A stretch of 64,000 bases of DNA, from positions 1,884,408-1,948,407 of the forward strand of contig NZ_NAPS01000002.1 of assembly GCF_004323185.1 (NCBI RefSeq), read 5' to 3'. Numbering within the stretch: position 1 is the first letter of the stretch; each line of letters opens with the position of its first letter. Position numbers and translations under genes: made by a program. Below the pieces are notes generated by a model, which did no database searches, was not told where the DNA came from, and saw nothing but the letters and a program-made list of their open reading frames with translations. This stretch comes from Westiellopsis prolifica IICB1 (GTDB lineage Bacteria > Cyanobacteriota > Cyanobacteriia > Cyanobacteriales > Nostocaceae). Shown here one piece after another: positions 36,601 through 46,029 of this stretch.

Positions 36601-36684
36601 TCTTTCAACTCAGTGGGTTTTTTGCTCTCAACAGTGTAAACATTTTGCAGTAGAATGAGTCCTTTAGAGAGAGGAGGGCAAAAA

Positions 36685-38040
36685 GTGACTAGGGTCATCA
36701 TAGTGCGTCATGGTCAAAGCACGTATAATACGGAAAAGCGTATTCAAGGGCGCACCGATGCGTCTACATTAACTGAAAAAGGTTGTAACGATGCCAGTTT
36801 AGTTGGTAAAGCCCTCAGTAATATTTCATTTAATGCAATTTATAGTAGTCCTTTACAGCGAGCCAAAGAAACAGCACAAATAATTTGGCGATCGCTAGAA
36901 AATAATTCTGATCAGTCTATTGTTCCTCAAACTTCTGATTTACTGCTAGAAGTTGATTTACCCTTGTGGGAAAAAATGCTTGTAGCAGAAGTGAAGCAGA
37001 AATTTCCTGAAGAGTACCGCATTTGGAAGCAATCACCCGATCAACTACAGATGCTTGTTCCAGATAGTCAGGGGAATAGCCGAAAACATAATCCGATTTT
37101 ATCTTTGTACGAACAAGCACGGCAATTTTGGCAAGAAATTCTGTCCCGTCATCAAGGGCAAACTATATTAATTGTAGGACATAACGGAATTAATCGAGCT
37201 TTAATCAGCACAGCGTTGGGAATTTCTCCATTTCGCTACCATTCTCTCCAGCAATCTAACTGCAACATCAGCGTCCTTAACTTTGCGGGTGGTTTGGGAG
37301 ATGCAGTCCAGCTAGAATCTATGAATCAAACGCAACACTTGGGAGATATTCTCCCTTCTTTGCGACCAAACCATCAAGGTGTGCGTTTGTTACTGATTCG
37401 TCATGGCGAAACCGAGTGGAACCGCCAAGGGAAATTTCAAGGTCAAATTGATGTTCCTCTCAATGATAATGGTAGGCTACAAGCACAAAAAGCTGCCTCA
37501 TTTCTCAAAGATGTAGAACTTGATTTTGCCATCACAAGCTCGATGCTGCGTCCGAAGGAAACAGCTGAAATTATCTTAAATAATCACCAGAGTATTAAGT
37601 TAGAATTGCTAGATGGTTTGAGAGAAATTAGTCACGGACTTTGGGAAGGAAAATTAGAATCAGAAATTGAACAAGAATTTCCCGGAGAGTTGCAGCGCTG
37701 GCGAACAGTACCAGATAAAGTACAAATGCCCGCAGGAGAAAATTTACAACAGGTATGGGAACGCAGTGTGGCAACTTGGCAGTCTGTAGTAGAAACCGCA
37801 TTGACAAACCAACTCCAAACTGGCATAGTCGTTGCTCATGATGCTACTAATAAAACTCTGCTTTGCCATGTTCTAGGTTTATCAGCAGATAATTTCTGGA
37901 ATTTCCGTCAGGGTAATGGTGCAGTCAGTGTCATTGATTACCCTTCAGGCTTGAATGGTTTACCAGTGTTGCAAGCAATGAATATTACCACTCACTTGAG
38001 TGGCGGGGTGCTAGATAAAACCGCAGCAGGGGCGTTGTAA
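36685..38040 (+). CDS. two-domain histidine phosphatase (phosphoglycerate mutase-like)
   Basis: The start is GTG 36685, because a perfect aggaggg (36672-36678) lies 6 nt ahead and the protein then begins MTRVIIVRHG; ATG 36655 is the alternative. The 451 residues form two histidine phosphatase domains: first RHGQ (about residue 8), with SSPLQRAKETAQII and VGHNGINRAL; second RHGET (about residue 237), with TSSMLRPKETAEII and VAHDATNKTL. The catalytic His, Arg and second His are present in both. Fused double-domain members are common in cyanobacteria and include phosphoserine phosphatase-like enzymes; the true substrate is unknown. The dihydroorotase-like gene follows by 20 bp. Confidence 0.85.
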   Translation: MTRVIIVRHGQSTYNTEKRIQGRTDASTLTEKGCNDASLVGKALSNISFNAIYSSPLQRAKETAQIIWRSLENNSDQSIVPQTSDLLLEVDLPLWEKMLVAEVKQKFPEEYRIWKQSPDQLQMLVPDSQGNSRKHNPILSLYEQARQFWQEILSRHQGQTILIVGHNGINRALISTALGISPFRYHSLQQSNCNISVLNFAGGLGDAVQLESMNQTQHLGDILPSLRPNHQGVRLLLIRHGETEWNRQGKFQGQIDVPLNDNGRLQAQKAASFLKDVELDFAITSSMLRPKETAEIILNNHQSIKLELLDGLREISHGLWEGKLESEIEQEFPGELQRWRTVPDKVQMPAGENLQQVWERSVATWQSVVETALTNQLQTGIVVAHDATNKTLLCHVLGLSADNFWNFRQGNGAVSVIDYPSGLNGLPVLQAMNITTHLSGGVLDKTAAGAL

Positions 38041-38060
38041 GAGCAAGTCCTAGTTATGAT

Positions 38061-39446
38061 ATGACAAGTGAATTATTACAACAAGTACGGATTATTGACC
38101 CGGTTTCTGGCACTGATCAAGTAGGTGATGTGCTAATTAATGCTGGTTATATTAAAACAGTAGCTAATAGTATTTCTGATGTAGCATCAGACACTCACAT
38201 CCGAGATTGCCGTGGATTAGTCTTAGGAACAGGGTTGATAGATTTGTATAGCCACTCCGGAGAACCGGGATTTGAAGAACGAGAAACTCTGTCTTCTTTA
38301 CTACAAGCAGCTGCGGCTGGTGGCTTTACCAGAATTAGCATTTTACCCGACACATCGCCCGTTGTAGATAACCCGGCGGTGGTGGCGCAGTTTTGGGAGA
38401 AGATGCGGGGATACCGGAGACAAGGGGGACAAGGAGGATACGGGGGATACGGGGGACAAGGGGGACAAGGGGGACAAGGAAGCAATTTTTCTCCCTTGTC
38501 TCCCCAGTCTCCCTTGTCTCCCCAGTCTCCCTTGTCTCCTACTCTTCCCCAACTCAACGTCTGGGGTGCGATCACTCTGGATATTGGTGGTAAGCAAATG
38601 ACAGAGTTGGCAGATTTAGCGGCGGTAGGGGTAGTCGGTTTTGCTGATGGTCAACCTTTGGAAAATACAGCATTGGTACGGCGAGTATTAGAATATCTCC
38701 AGCCCTTGGAAAAGCCTGTGGCGTTTTGGTGTTGCGATCGCCAACTCAAGTCTAATGGAGTCATGCGTGAAGGTCCAGACTCGCTACGGTTTGGTTTACC
38801 AGGAAATCCAGCGGCTTCAGAAACCTCTGCGATCGCCACTTTGATCGAATTGGTAGTTGCAACCGGAACACCAGTACATATTATGCGGGTTTCCACTGCC
38901 CGCAGCGTCGAATTGATCGCATCAGCAAAAAAGCAAGGCTTACCGATTACCGCTAGCACCACTTGGGTGCATATTTTACTTGACACGGAAGCACTTAAAA
39001 GTTATAGTACAAACTTACATTTAGAGCCGCCGTTGGGTAATCCGAATGATTTATTGGCATTACGGCAGGCAGTACGCACAGGAATTATAGATGCGATCGC
39101 TATTGATCACGCTCCCTACACCTACGAAGAAAAAACAGTAGCATTTGCCGAAGCACCACCGGGAGCCATAGGTTTAGAATTAGCACTACCTTTGTTGTGG
39201 CAACATTTGGTAGAAACTGGTGAATTTAGCGCCCTAGAATTGTGGCAAGCATTGAGTCATCGTCCAGCGGAATGTTTAAAACAGAACTTGAATGCGATCG
39301 CTCCTGGAGAGAAAGCAGAATTAACACTATTTGATCCCCAGAAAAGCTGGAAAGTGGATGGACAAAGTCTCCGCACTCTCTCGCAAAATACGTCTTGGTT
39401 GGGACAACAGTTGATCGGTAGGGTAGTGAAAATTTGGGTACCTTAG
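38061..39446 (+). CDS. pyrC: dihydroorotase-family protein, probably not a normal DHOase
   Basis: An amidohydrolase-fold protein of 461 residues, clearly related to type I dihydroorotase (GLIDLYSHSGEPGFEERETL, about 57-76; IDHAPYTYEEK, about 348-358; GLELALPLLW). Several metal or substrate residues differ from the usual pattern: the HxHLREPG block reads YSHSGEPG, and the later CHVST His is Arg (IMRVST). Pyrimidine ring closure may therefore be lost and the protein may be structural or have another activity, as with the pDHOase of some aspartate transcarbamoylases. Residues about 117-160 are a Gly-Gln then Ser-Pro repeat encoded by an intergenic-type repeat. It sits 20 bp after the phosphatase gene. 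Confidence 0.75.
   Translation: MTSELLQQVRIIDPVSGTDQVGDVLINAGYIKTVANSISDVASDTHIRDCRGLVLGTGLIDLYSHSGEPGFEERETLSSLLQAAAAGGFTRISILPDTSPVVDNPAVVAQFWEKMRGYRRQGGQGGYGGYGGQGGQGGQGSNFSPLSPQSPLSPQSPLSPTLPQLNVWGAITLDIGGKQMTELADLAAVGVVGFADGQPLENTALVRRVLEYLQPLEKPVAFWCCDRQLKSNGVMREGPDSLRFGLPGNPAASETSAIATLIELVVATGTPVHIMRVSTARSVELIASAKKQGLPITASTTWVHILLDTEALKSYSTNLHLEPPLGNPNDLLALRQAVRTGIIDAIAIDHAPYTYEEKTVAFAEAPPGAIGLELALPLLWQHLVETGEFSALELWQALSHRPAECLKQNLNAIAPGEKAELTLFDPQKSWKVDGQSLRTLSQNTSWLGQQLIGRVVKIWVP
38409..38538. repeat. repeat tract inside the pyrC-like gene
   Basis: The left part is tandem gggacaag/ggatacgg units; the right part is tandem cccttgtctcc units complementary to the left, so the RNA could fold into a long hairpin. 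The same gggacaaggg and cccttgtctccc units occur in gaps at 47730-47785, 52790-52835 and 62740-62765. Confidence 0.8.
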
Positions 39447-39541
39447 GCCAAGGGAGTGTTACCCCTCCTTACATTTTTGGTAAAAACTACTATAATTACT
39501 GAAACAAGACAACCACTTGTAAAATAAAGCTACGCCTAACT

Positions 39542-40516
39542 GTGTTTACAACTGCACTTATTCAACGAGATCAAACCCAACCGGGTGCATTACCATTAGA
39601 TTTATTTGCGGCGATCGCAAGGTTAAAAAAAGAATTGAATGCGGTAATCCTGGCTCATTATTATCAAGATCCAGATATTCAAGATATTGCAGATTTTATT
39701 GGCGATTCTCTCCAACTTTCTAAAGCAGCAGCTGACACCAATGCTGATGTGATCGTCTTTGCTGGCGTTCACTTCATGGCTGAAACAGCGAAGATTCTCA
39801 ATCCCGATAAAATGGTGCTGTTACCAGATTTAGACGCAGGTTGTTCTTTAGCAGATACCTGTCCTCCAAAAGAGTTTGCAGAATTTAAAGCAGCACATCC
39901 CGGACATTTAGTAATTTCTTATATAAATTGCTCTGCTGAAATTAAAGCAATGAGCGATATTATTTGTACGAGTTCCAATGCTGTCAAAATTGTGCAGCAG
40001 ATACCCAAAGATGTACCGATCATTTTTGCACCAGATCGGAATTTGGGACGATATGTCATGGAACAGACTGGCCGAAATCTAGTGTTATGGCAAGGTAGCT
40101 GTATTGTCCATGAAACTTTTTCAGAAAAGAAAATCGTCCAATTGAAGATAGCACATCCAGAAGCAGAAGCGATCGCACACCCAGAATGTGAACCTGCTGT
40201 TTTGCGTCATGCTAGTTTCATCGGTTCTACAGCAGCTTTACTTAAATATTGTCAACAAAGCCCAACTCAAGAATTTATTGTCGCTACGGAACCGGGAATT
40301 ATTCACCAGATGCAGAAAGCTGCACCTCACAAGAATTTTATTCCTGCGCCACCAATTAATAATTGTAATTGTAATGAATGTCCGTTTATGCGGTTGAATA
40401 CTTTGGAAAAATTGTATTTGGCTATGAAAAATCGTGCGCCGGAAATAACGATGTCTGAAAAGATACGATTGGCAGCCTTGCGTCCGATTCAACGGATGTT
40501 AGAGATGAGTGTTTAG
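39542..40516 (+). CDS. nadA: quinolinate synthase A
   Basis: A 324-residue NadA that condenses iminoaspartate with dihydroxyacetone phosphate to quinolinate in NAD synthesis. The start is GTG at 39542. Family blocks: [24 protein letters not shown] (about 37-60), [15 protein letters not shown] (about 74-88), [16 protein letters not shown] (about 97-112), [20 protein letters not shown] and the C-terminal [14 protein letters not shown] (about 273-286). Three of these cysteines (in AGCSL, GSCIV and NECPF) hold the 4Fe-4S cluster that gives an open site for catalysis. Typical length. It stands alone after the pyrC-like gene, 95 bp away. Confidence 0.96.
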   Translation: MFTTALIQRDQTQPGALPLDLFAAIARLKKELNAVILAHYYQDPDIQDIADFIGDSLQLSKAAADTNADVIVFAGVHFMAETAKILNPDKMVLLPDLDAGCSLADTCPPKEFAEFKAAHPGHLVISYINCSAEIKAMSDIICTSSNAVKIVQQIPKDVPIIFAPDRNLGRYVMEQTGRNLVLWQGSCIVHETFSEKKIVQLKIAHPEAEAIAHPECEPAVLRHASFIGSTAALLKYCQQSPTQEFIVATEPGIIHQMQKAAPHKNFIPAPPINNCNCNECPFMRLNTLEKLYLAMKNRAPEITMSEKIRLAALRPIQRMLEMSV

Positions 40517-40528
40517 TTAGGTATTGGG

Positions 40529-40554
40529 TAGAGATGCGATCGCTCGCATCTCTA
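40529..40554. repeat. palindrome after nadA, tagagatgcga family
   Basis: tagagatgcga (40529-40539) pairs with tcgcatctcta (40544-40554), with a HIP1-like core gatcgctc in the middle. It is related to the gtagagac palindromes and may act as the nadA terminator. Confidence 0.6.
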
Positions 40555-40603
40555 TATAATTTTTTGGGTATGGGCTTTTGTTTAGCTCTACCCAATCTGT
40601 TTA

Positions 40604-40846
40604 CTATGGCTGTAGCGACTCAGTATCAGGTTTTGCTAATAATCTTGCATTGTTATATGCCATATCCAAAGTCAGAATTGTTTCACCTGAGTAAACATCA
40701 TTAGTTCTATTAATAACAAGAGCTACATCTGCCTTTGATGAACTAGTCATGCAAAGTGGAAGAAGAAGTTGGAGTTGACCTAATGTAGCTTTTTTATCCC
40801 AAAAAAACTGAGGAACTGCTGCCTTATAATTACGTCTCAGCATCAA
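40604..40846 (-). pseudogene. C-terminal remnant of a DUF3825-type protein
   Basis: The 80-residue frame (TTG 40846 or ATG 40843) has LLLPLC, ADVALVINR and ETILTLDMAYNNARLLAKPDTESLQP, the pattern I know from the C-terminal end of DUF3825 proteins, which are normally 300-400 residues and often linked to OST-HTH domains. The rest of the family is missing: just upstream on this strand is the end of an unrelated gene (40923). It is therefore best read as a truncated gene. The DUF call is from memory of the motif and needs a profile search. Confidence 0.5.
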
Positions 40847-40922
40847 AATTAATTATGATTGTTTTAGTTTCGGTAAATTTTATTCTAGGATCTCTTATAT
40901 GTAATATCACTTAACAGAAAAA

Positions 40923-41783
40923 CTAAAATTTACTCTTCTCCGCTTCTTTCTGCGCCGCTTCACTATATTTCTTATACAATTTCGTCCGAATTTGTGCTTC
41001 TTGATAACGACTATGGCTAGGTGGAACATTACCCATTAACTCAGAAGCTCTTTGCCAGTCAGCTGCTATTTCTAACCATTGAGTTGAGGTTTTTGCTATT
41101 TTACCTGCATCGGAAGCTTGGTTAGCAATGCGTACTGCTATTACAAATGAGTCTTCTGAGTTTGGAGATTTTTGTATTGGGATTAAAGATTTTGCTGTTT
41201 CTGGTATGAAGGGATTTTGTAATTTACCATTTAACACTGCATAAATCACTGAGCTTAATAAGAGTAAAAATAAACTTAAACTTAAAGAAAATAATAACTG
41301 GCTCCAAGCAGAATAATTAGTTTTCTTGTTAATTGGTATTGGCTGATAAAATTGGATTTTATGGAAATTTAGTTTGTCTGACTCAGATTTTTGCTCTTGG
41401 TAATTCTTAATTAATTGCTGAAAAACATTAGGCTGTTCTAAGATAATTTCTTCTGACCACAACAGTTGCTTTTCTGGATCACGAATAATTTCTTCTAACC
41501 ATAACAATTGTTGTTCTTGAACAAGGCGACTGCTAATATTGACTCTACCAATATTACGGGGTTTGATTGACTCCAGAATTTGCTGAATTCGTTTCACTAA
41601 AGTGGATTGCTCTAGTTTATCTAGTGTGGAAGCCTCACATAGAATTTGCAATACACCATCATGATAAATTGCTCTGGTTCTCACGCCAGAATTTGCTAAT
41701 TTTTCATTTAACACTTGGATAATCGCAGCAACGCTACCCTGACGTGCTTGCCAAGCGATATCATTGGTTCTGTTTAGCATCAT
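40923..41783 (-). CDS. hypothetical single-span membrane protein
   Basis: I do not recognise this 286-residue protein. The N-terminal 100 residues look like a small alpha/beta domain (VAAIIQVLNEKLANSGVRTRAIYHDGVLQILCEA). A membrane span lies at about 163-187 (LLFSLSLSLFLLLLSSVIYAV), and the C-terminal 95 residues are helical and resemble a tetratricopeptide-like region (TQWLEIAADWQRASELMGNVPPSHSRYQEAQIRTKLYKKY), so the protein is probably anchored with its C-terminus in the periplasm or lumen. ATG 41780 is an equally good start. It precedes the DUF3825 remnant by 76 bp. Confidence 0.65.
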   Translation of the reverse strand: MMLNRTNDIAWQARQGSVAAIIQVLNEKLANSGVRTRAIYHDGVLQILCEASTLDKLEQSTLVKRIQQILESIKPRNIGRVNISSRLVQEQQLLWLEEIIRDPEKQLLWSEEIILEQPNVFQQLIKNYQEQKSESDKLNFHKIQFYQPIPINKKTNYSAWSQLLFSLSLSLFLLLLSSVIYAVLNGKLQNPFIPETAKSLIPIQKSPNSEDSFVIAVRIANQASDAGKIAKTSTQWLEIAADWQRASELMGNVPPSHSRYQEAQIRTKLYKKYSEAAQKEAEKSKF

Positions 41784-42128
41784 GTGAAAGTGCGATCGCT
41801 TTTCAGCCTAAGTTATAACCGACAAATCAGTGAAAACATATTTGGACTTGTGCTGGATACAACAAAGCCTGTTTTTGATTGTATGAGTAAAAACACTAGC
41901 TTGCCACATGTAGCCTAAAAATTGAAAATTTATTTTTTCCCACTAATCGCCACTCTACTGGCGTGTCAAGGCTATCTGGTGCGTTTTCCTCCGCGATCCA
42001 ATACTGCAAGGTCTAGGATTTTTCGTCATATTTTTGGGGTTGTAGACGCGATATATCGCGTCTCTACATGATTTAAACGTCAATTGATTTACATTATCCG
42101 AGTAGTATTGCTCCGCGATCCTCTGCGT
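41784..42128. other. 345-bp gap with a degenerate palindrome
   Basis: The only feature is the gtagacgcgata/tatcgcgtctctac palindrome at 42042-42067, whose left arm has lost the two bases ag found in the perfect copy at 22990. No reading frame is credible. Confidence 0.5.
42042..42067. repeat. degenerate gtagagac-family palindrome
   Basis: Same inner stem (acgcgata/tatcgcgt) as the palindrome at 22990-23017; the outer stem is asymmetric because the left arm lacks two bases. It lies downstream of the minus-strand GH15-like gene and may end that transcript. Confidence 0.6.
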
Positions 42129-45100
42129 TTAAAACTCTTGCACAAACTCGGTCAAGAACCTAAACGCCTTCACTACGTAACTAGCACATTCTTTGGGAGA
42201 AGTATTGTAAAACGATCGCCACGCACTTCCTTTATCTTCATCATAGCGATCGCCTCTTTCTGGATGTCCATCCAACCATGCTAGTCTGACAGCATGACCG
42301 ATTAATATATCTAAGACTATATATTCTTCGATTTGCAAGTCGGGGTTATTGGATGCGATCGCAGCTAATTCCATTAATGTTTCGATATTGACTTGGCGAT
42401 ATTCGGGGGCCTCTATTTTATTTAACAGATGTTCTACTTGCAGGGCAAAGTTCTTTTCCCCGGCTGTCATTTCGGAAATCATCTCTTTACTTTCTAAGCG
42501 GTTGCGACGTTCTAATTTATCGCCAATTACCAAACCCTTACAATGATGCATTAACAGCCAAACTTGTTTAAAAAAGTCTTTAGGTGTGCGTCCTGTCGCA
42601 CCTTCAGCTTGACGAAACCGTCGCCAACCACCCGGTTGAACTTCGATGTCCTCGAAAACTATTGGTTGTACCACCCACTCAATATCGCTTTCTTTTTGTT
42701 TGACGTGCAAAGACTCTTGCTGACGTAATAGCTTACTCATGTCTGAATACTCGCCTAATACCTGGCTTAACCGAGTTTTGACTTCAAATGGTGAAAGTTG
42801 CATCAAAGTTTCGTAGGCTTCATCTTGAGTCAGTTTCAACTCTTGTGCAAGTTCGCTGGTAAGCAACAAAATTAGATAACCTACTCTGAGGGTGAGTAGT
42901 CCTTTAAATAATTGTGGTTCTGACTTGATTAGGGTACTCAGATAAATGAGGATTTCTTGAGTTAAAACGCGATCGCGTATATCTTCGCGACAAAAATGAT
43001 TGATTTTCTCGACAATTTCGTTATGGGAAAGGGGTACAGTCATCAATGAAGCTTCACTGTAAGCTTTACCAACTGCTATTTGCTTACCACGGACGATGAT
43101 ACTGGTAACTACGTCTGATAAAGCAATATACGCCATTTGCCGCAACCCTGCTGCACGCCGTACAACCGCCCACATCCCTAATTGTGCGGCTTTGGTGTAA
43201 ACTTCATCTAGTAAATCTCCGACTGTGACAAGATTTCCTGGCCCGCCAAAACCTGTATTAAAATCTAGTCCTTGCAAACGTGTCAGCGTCTGCAACAATT
43301 CTATTTGTTCGTAAATATTTTCTGAGGAACGCAAGTAACCAAGCAATAACCCAAAGTTGGTTTCGTACTCTACTTGGAATTCTTGAATATGTCCCAAAGG
43401 CCAATTTTTATCTGGATGTAGTGCTAAATAAACGCAGCGGGGTTTGGCATCTTTGACGGAAGACAGGCTAAATTTAAACTCTGGCAGAAAATCAATTCGT
43501 TCGATCGCTGCTGTCAACATCAACTGATTCAGCCGTCCTAATTTTACCTGCACACCGTTACAAATACCATCTTTGAGTTCTTGCATGAGGTTTAGTAGCG
43601 CCTCGGAACCAGTTTCTAACATTGTGCGTGTCAACATTAAAGTCAGAATCGGACGCCCTAAATCACTCCAATATTTTTGAATATAAGCAAGTTCACTGCG
43701 TAATTGCGCGATCAAAAAATGATAATCCAGAGTTAAATAGAATTGCTGAGGATCTAAAAATGAAGGTAAAAATACAACTGTTTCACTACCAATACGAAAA
43801 ATTCTTGATGTAGTTAAACTACGAGGACGACGGGGTGGACGTCCAGTTAAACCGAGTTTGTCACTACGTCCAATTTGAGCATAAATATTGATAAAATCAT
43901 CAGCTTGGCGGATTTGAATTGGTTCTACTTGCTTGGGTGTTTGGGTTTCAATTCCGTAAACTTCTAGTTCTGCTTGTAAATCTTCATCTTCTGCCAATAA
44001 AGCAATTTGTACTAGAGGTTCTCGGTGTTTATCCATGCGTAAGTGTCGCCCCAAGGGATCAATATCTCCCACGGCAATTAATTTTTCACTGAGCATTTGA
44101 CCGAGATAATATAAACTCTGCGCCCATACTAAAGGTACATTTTCATTAGGTAAACGTGGCTGAGTGGATGGTGTTTGTTTTTCTGCTTCGACCAATTCTG
44201 CACTCACATAATAAAGTTCTGGTAATAAACCCAAGCCATCTTTTTCTACAACTAAAAATTCTAAACGTTCTTGATAATATTTCGCTTGCTCTTCGTTGCC
44301 ACAAAATAACCCATCTAAAAATAAATAGGTGAAAAATAAAGGCCATTCACATTCAATATTTTCAAATTGTTTCAGTTCCCACGGTTCATAGTGCAGACGT
44401 TTGTTATCTTCCAAAACAGTTTGGTGTCCGTCGCGTAAAAAACGCTTGCAACCGTATTTACCTTCGAGTTTTGTAATAATATCGTTCCGGGTGCGATCGC
44501 GTAATTGTATATCTTCAACTGCAAACGCCGGAAAACTAATCACACTCAAAAGTGCTGCATCTATTTCTTTAGAAGCAGATTCTCTTGGTAGTAGAGATTC
44601 AAGAGTAATTCTGGCACGCGCAATTTCATCTGGTAGTACATGAATTACTGATGCTTGACTACCACATACACCGAATAAATCTAGTCCATCAATTGCTTCT
44701 AAAGCAGCTTTCGCCATACCAATAGAACTAGCATTTAATTCTGCATTACCATGATTTATTTTATTGCCTCTTTCCCAAATTCCATAATCAGGTGTGCGAT
44801 AAGCCCTACCAATGTAGTAAACCAAATTTTGGACAAAGTTGACTTCATCAAGAGTAAAAATAATCTGCAATCCTGAAGAAGTCATCTGTGCCAAAATCAA
44901 CAAAAAAATTGATGTTGCATCTAGTTGTAAATGTCCCCATTCTTCATCACCAACAACAATATCTCCTGTAGCCGTATTGTATTTGGCATGTAAAGCATCT
45001 AAAGGTGACTGAGTATGTTTAAATTTTTCTACTTTGTGCGCCTGTCGCATCATCGCAAACAACAAACCCCGCATTAATTTGACGACGCTGTGTTCTAACT

Positions 45101-45335
45101 CATAGGCGCGTCCTTTGTCTTCATCAACCTTGCGGTACGCTAGCGCTAACCCCCAAACAGCCAAAATACTATAAACATTATCACGTACCCAAGCATCAGT
45201 GTAATCACCATGAGCAGTGATTGCTGTACTTGCAGGTAATAAACCAGTAATTGGATTTTGCCGTGCTAAGATTATTGTCTTGATTTGCTGATAATAATTC
45301 TCTAGACGTTGTGGCAATTTGGAAGCTTTTTTCAT
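42129..45335 (-). CDS. GH15 / phosphorylase-kinase-alpha-like protein
   Basis: A 1068-residue protein with the (alpha/alpha)6-barrel start of GH15 glucoamylases and phosphorylase kinase regulatory subunits: LENYYQQIKTIILARQNPITGLLPAS (about 11-36), TDAWVRDNVYSILAVWGLALAY (about 46-67), LDATSIFLLILAQM (about 137-150) and NKINHGNAELNASSIGMAKAALEA (about 190-213). The C-terminal half is long, helical and like the kinase alpha/beta chains rather than glucoamylase. Cyanobacteria often carry this cytosolic protein; glucan hydrolysis is not established and it could be a regulator of glycogen metabolism. It is monocistronic, with about 1 kb of upstream spacer. Confidence 0.8.
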   Translation of the reverse strand: MKKASKLPQRLENYYQQIKTIILARQNPITGLLPASTAITAHGDYTDAWVRDNVYSILAVWGLALAYRKVDEDKGRAYELEHSVVKLMRGLLFAMMRQAHKVEKFKHTQSPLDALHAKYNTATGDIVVGDEEWGHLQLDATSIFLLILAQMTSSGLQIIFTLDEVNFVQNLVYYIGRAYRTPDYGIWERGNKINHGNAELNASSIGMAKAALEAIDGLDLFGVCGSQASVIHVLPDEIARARITLESLLPRESASKEIDAALLSVISFPAFAVEDIQLRDRTRNDIITKLEGKYGCKRFLRDGHQTVLEDNKRLHYEPWELKQFENIECEWPLFFTYLFLDGLFCGNEEQAKYYQERLEFLVVEKDGLGLLPELYYVSAELVEAEKQTPSTQPRLPNENVPLVWAQSLYYLGQMLSEKLIAVGDIDPLGRHLRMDKHREPLVQIALLAEDEDLQAELEVYGIETQTPKQVEPIQIRQADDFINIYAQIGRSDKLGLTGRPPRRPRSLTTSRIFRIGSETVVFLPSFLDPQQFYLTLDYHFLIAQLRSELAYIQKYWSDLGRPILTLMLTRTMLETGSEALLNLMQELKDGICNGVQVKLGRLNQLMLTAAIERIDFLPEFKFSLSSVKDAKPRCVYLALHPDKNWPLGHIQEFQVEYETNFGLLLGYLRSSENIYEQIELLQTLTRLQGLDFNTGFGGPGNLVTVGDLLDEVYTKAAQLGMWAVVRRAAGLRQMAYIALSDVVTSIIVRGKQIAVGKAYSEASLMTVPLSHNEIVEKINHFCREDIRDRVLTQEILIYLSTLIKSEPQLFKGLLTLRVGYLILLLTSELAQELKLTQDEAYETLMQLSPFEVKTRLSQVLGEYSDMSKLLRQQESLHVKQKESDIEWVVQPIVFEDIEVQPGGWRRFRQAEGATGRTPKDFFKQVWLLMHHCKGLVIGDKLERRNRLESKEMISEMTAGEKNFALQVEHLLNKIEAPEYRQVNIETLMELAAIASNNPDLQIEEYIVLDILIGHAVRLAWLDGHPERGDRYDEDKGSAWRSFYNTSPKECASYVVKAFRFLTEFVQEF

Positions 45336-46029
45336 GTTGAATTAAACAGTAGATTCTGGAAAATAACCCTGTGACTTTGTATTTAATTATCTCAGCAAAA
45401 TTTTATTTTGCTGTAATTTAATAGAACTTATGCAAAAACCTCTCAAACTCTTATTTCTCCGTGTACTCTGCGTCCTCTGCGGTTCATTTTTCCGTTACCT
45501 GTGCGTAAGTCCTGTTTAAGACTAATATTATATAGCAACATTAAATTATTTGTAAAATTCCTTTTTCTCTCCTTATTTGTATCCTTTGCAATTTGTTGAT
45601 AAAAAACATTATTCTCTGCAATATATCAAAATAATTATTAATTAATTAACTATTAATAATGATGCCTAATTTAACAAAATTATGATTTTTTCAAATTTTG
45701 ATATATAGCCGTCTTCTATAGACTATGAAAATAATCTTTTTTAACGAACCAGATAGACGATTTTAGATTATTTTTTCGGTTCAAGCCTCACCCCTTGTGG
45801 AGGGAACATACAATCATCAATCCAAAATCGCAAATCTAAAATCTAAAATCGGTTGGCTGCCAGCTTTCAGTGGAATTGCAGTAGTAATTGCTACTAGTAA
45901 AACTAATAGTGTCAGTTAGGATTGTTGAATTTTTGCCGATGAATACCTTGAAAATACCTTGCAATAATCACTAATTCTCAAGGAGTAATTGTTTTAACTT
46001 CGTAAAGTTGAAAAATTAATCCTGAGAGA
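45336..46029. other. spacer with one MITE-like element
   Basis: Divergent spacer between the GH15-like gene and mgtE. It contains the 91-bp element at 45423-45513 and a stretch of ccaaaatc/ctaaaatc short repeats near 45820-45855. No gene was found. Confidence 0.5.
45423..45513. mobile_element. 91-bp MITE-like element, second copy of the aggacttacgca family
   Basis: agaacttatgca (45423-45434) is an imperfect inverted copy of tgcgtaagtcct (45502-45513), the end sequence of the element at 25719-25836. The interiors differ, as is common for non-autonomous elements sharing ends. Confidence 0.65.

Noticed and set aside
45336-46029. tRNA-like ggttcaagcctc segment near 45778
   Set aside because: No acceptor or anticodon stem can be built around it. 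No tRNA was found in the window on either strand.
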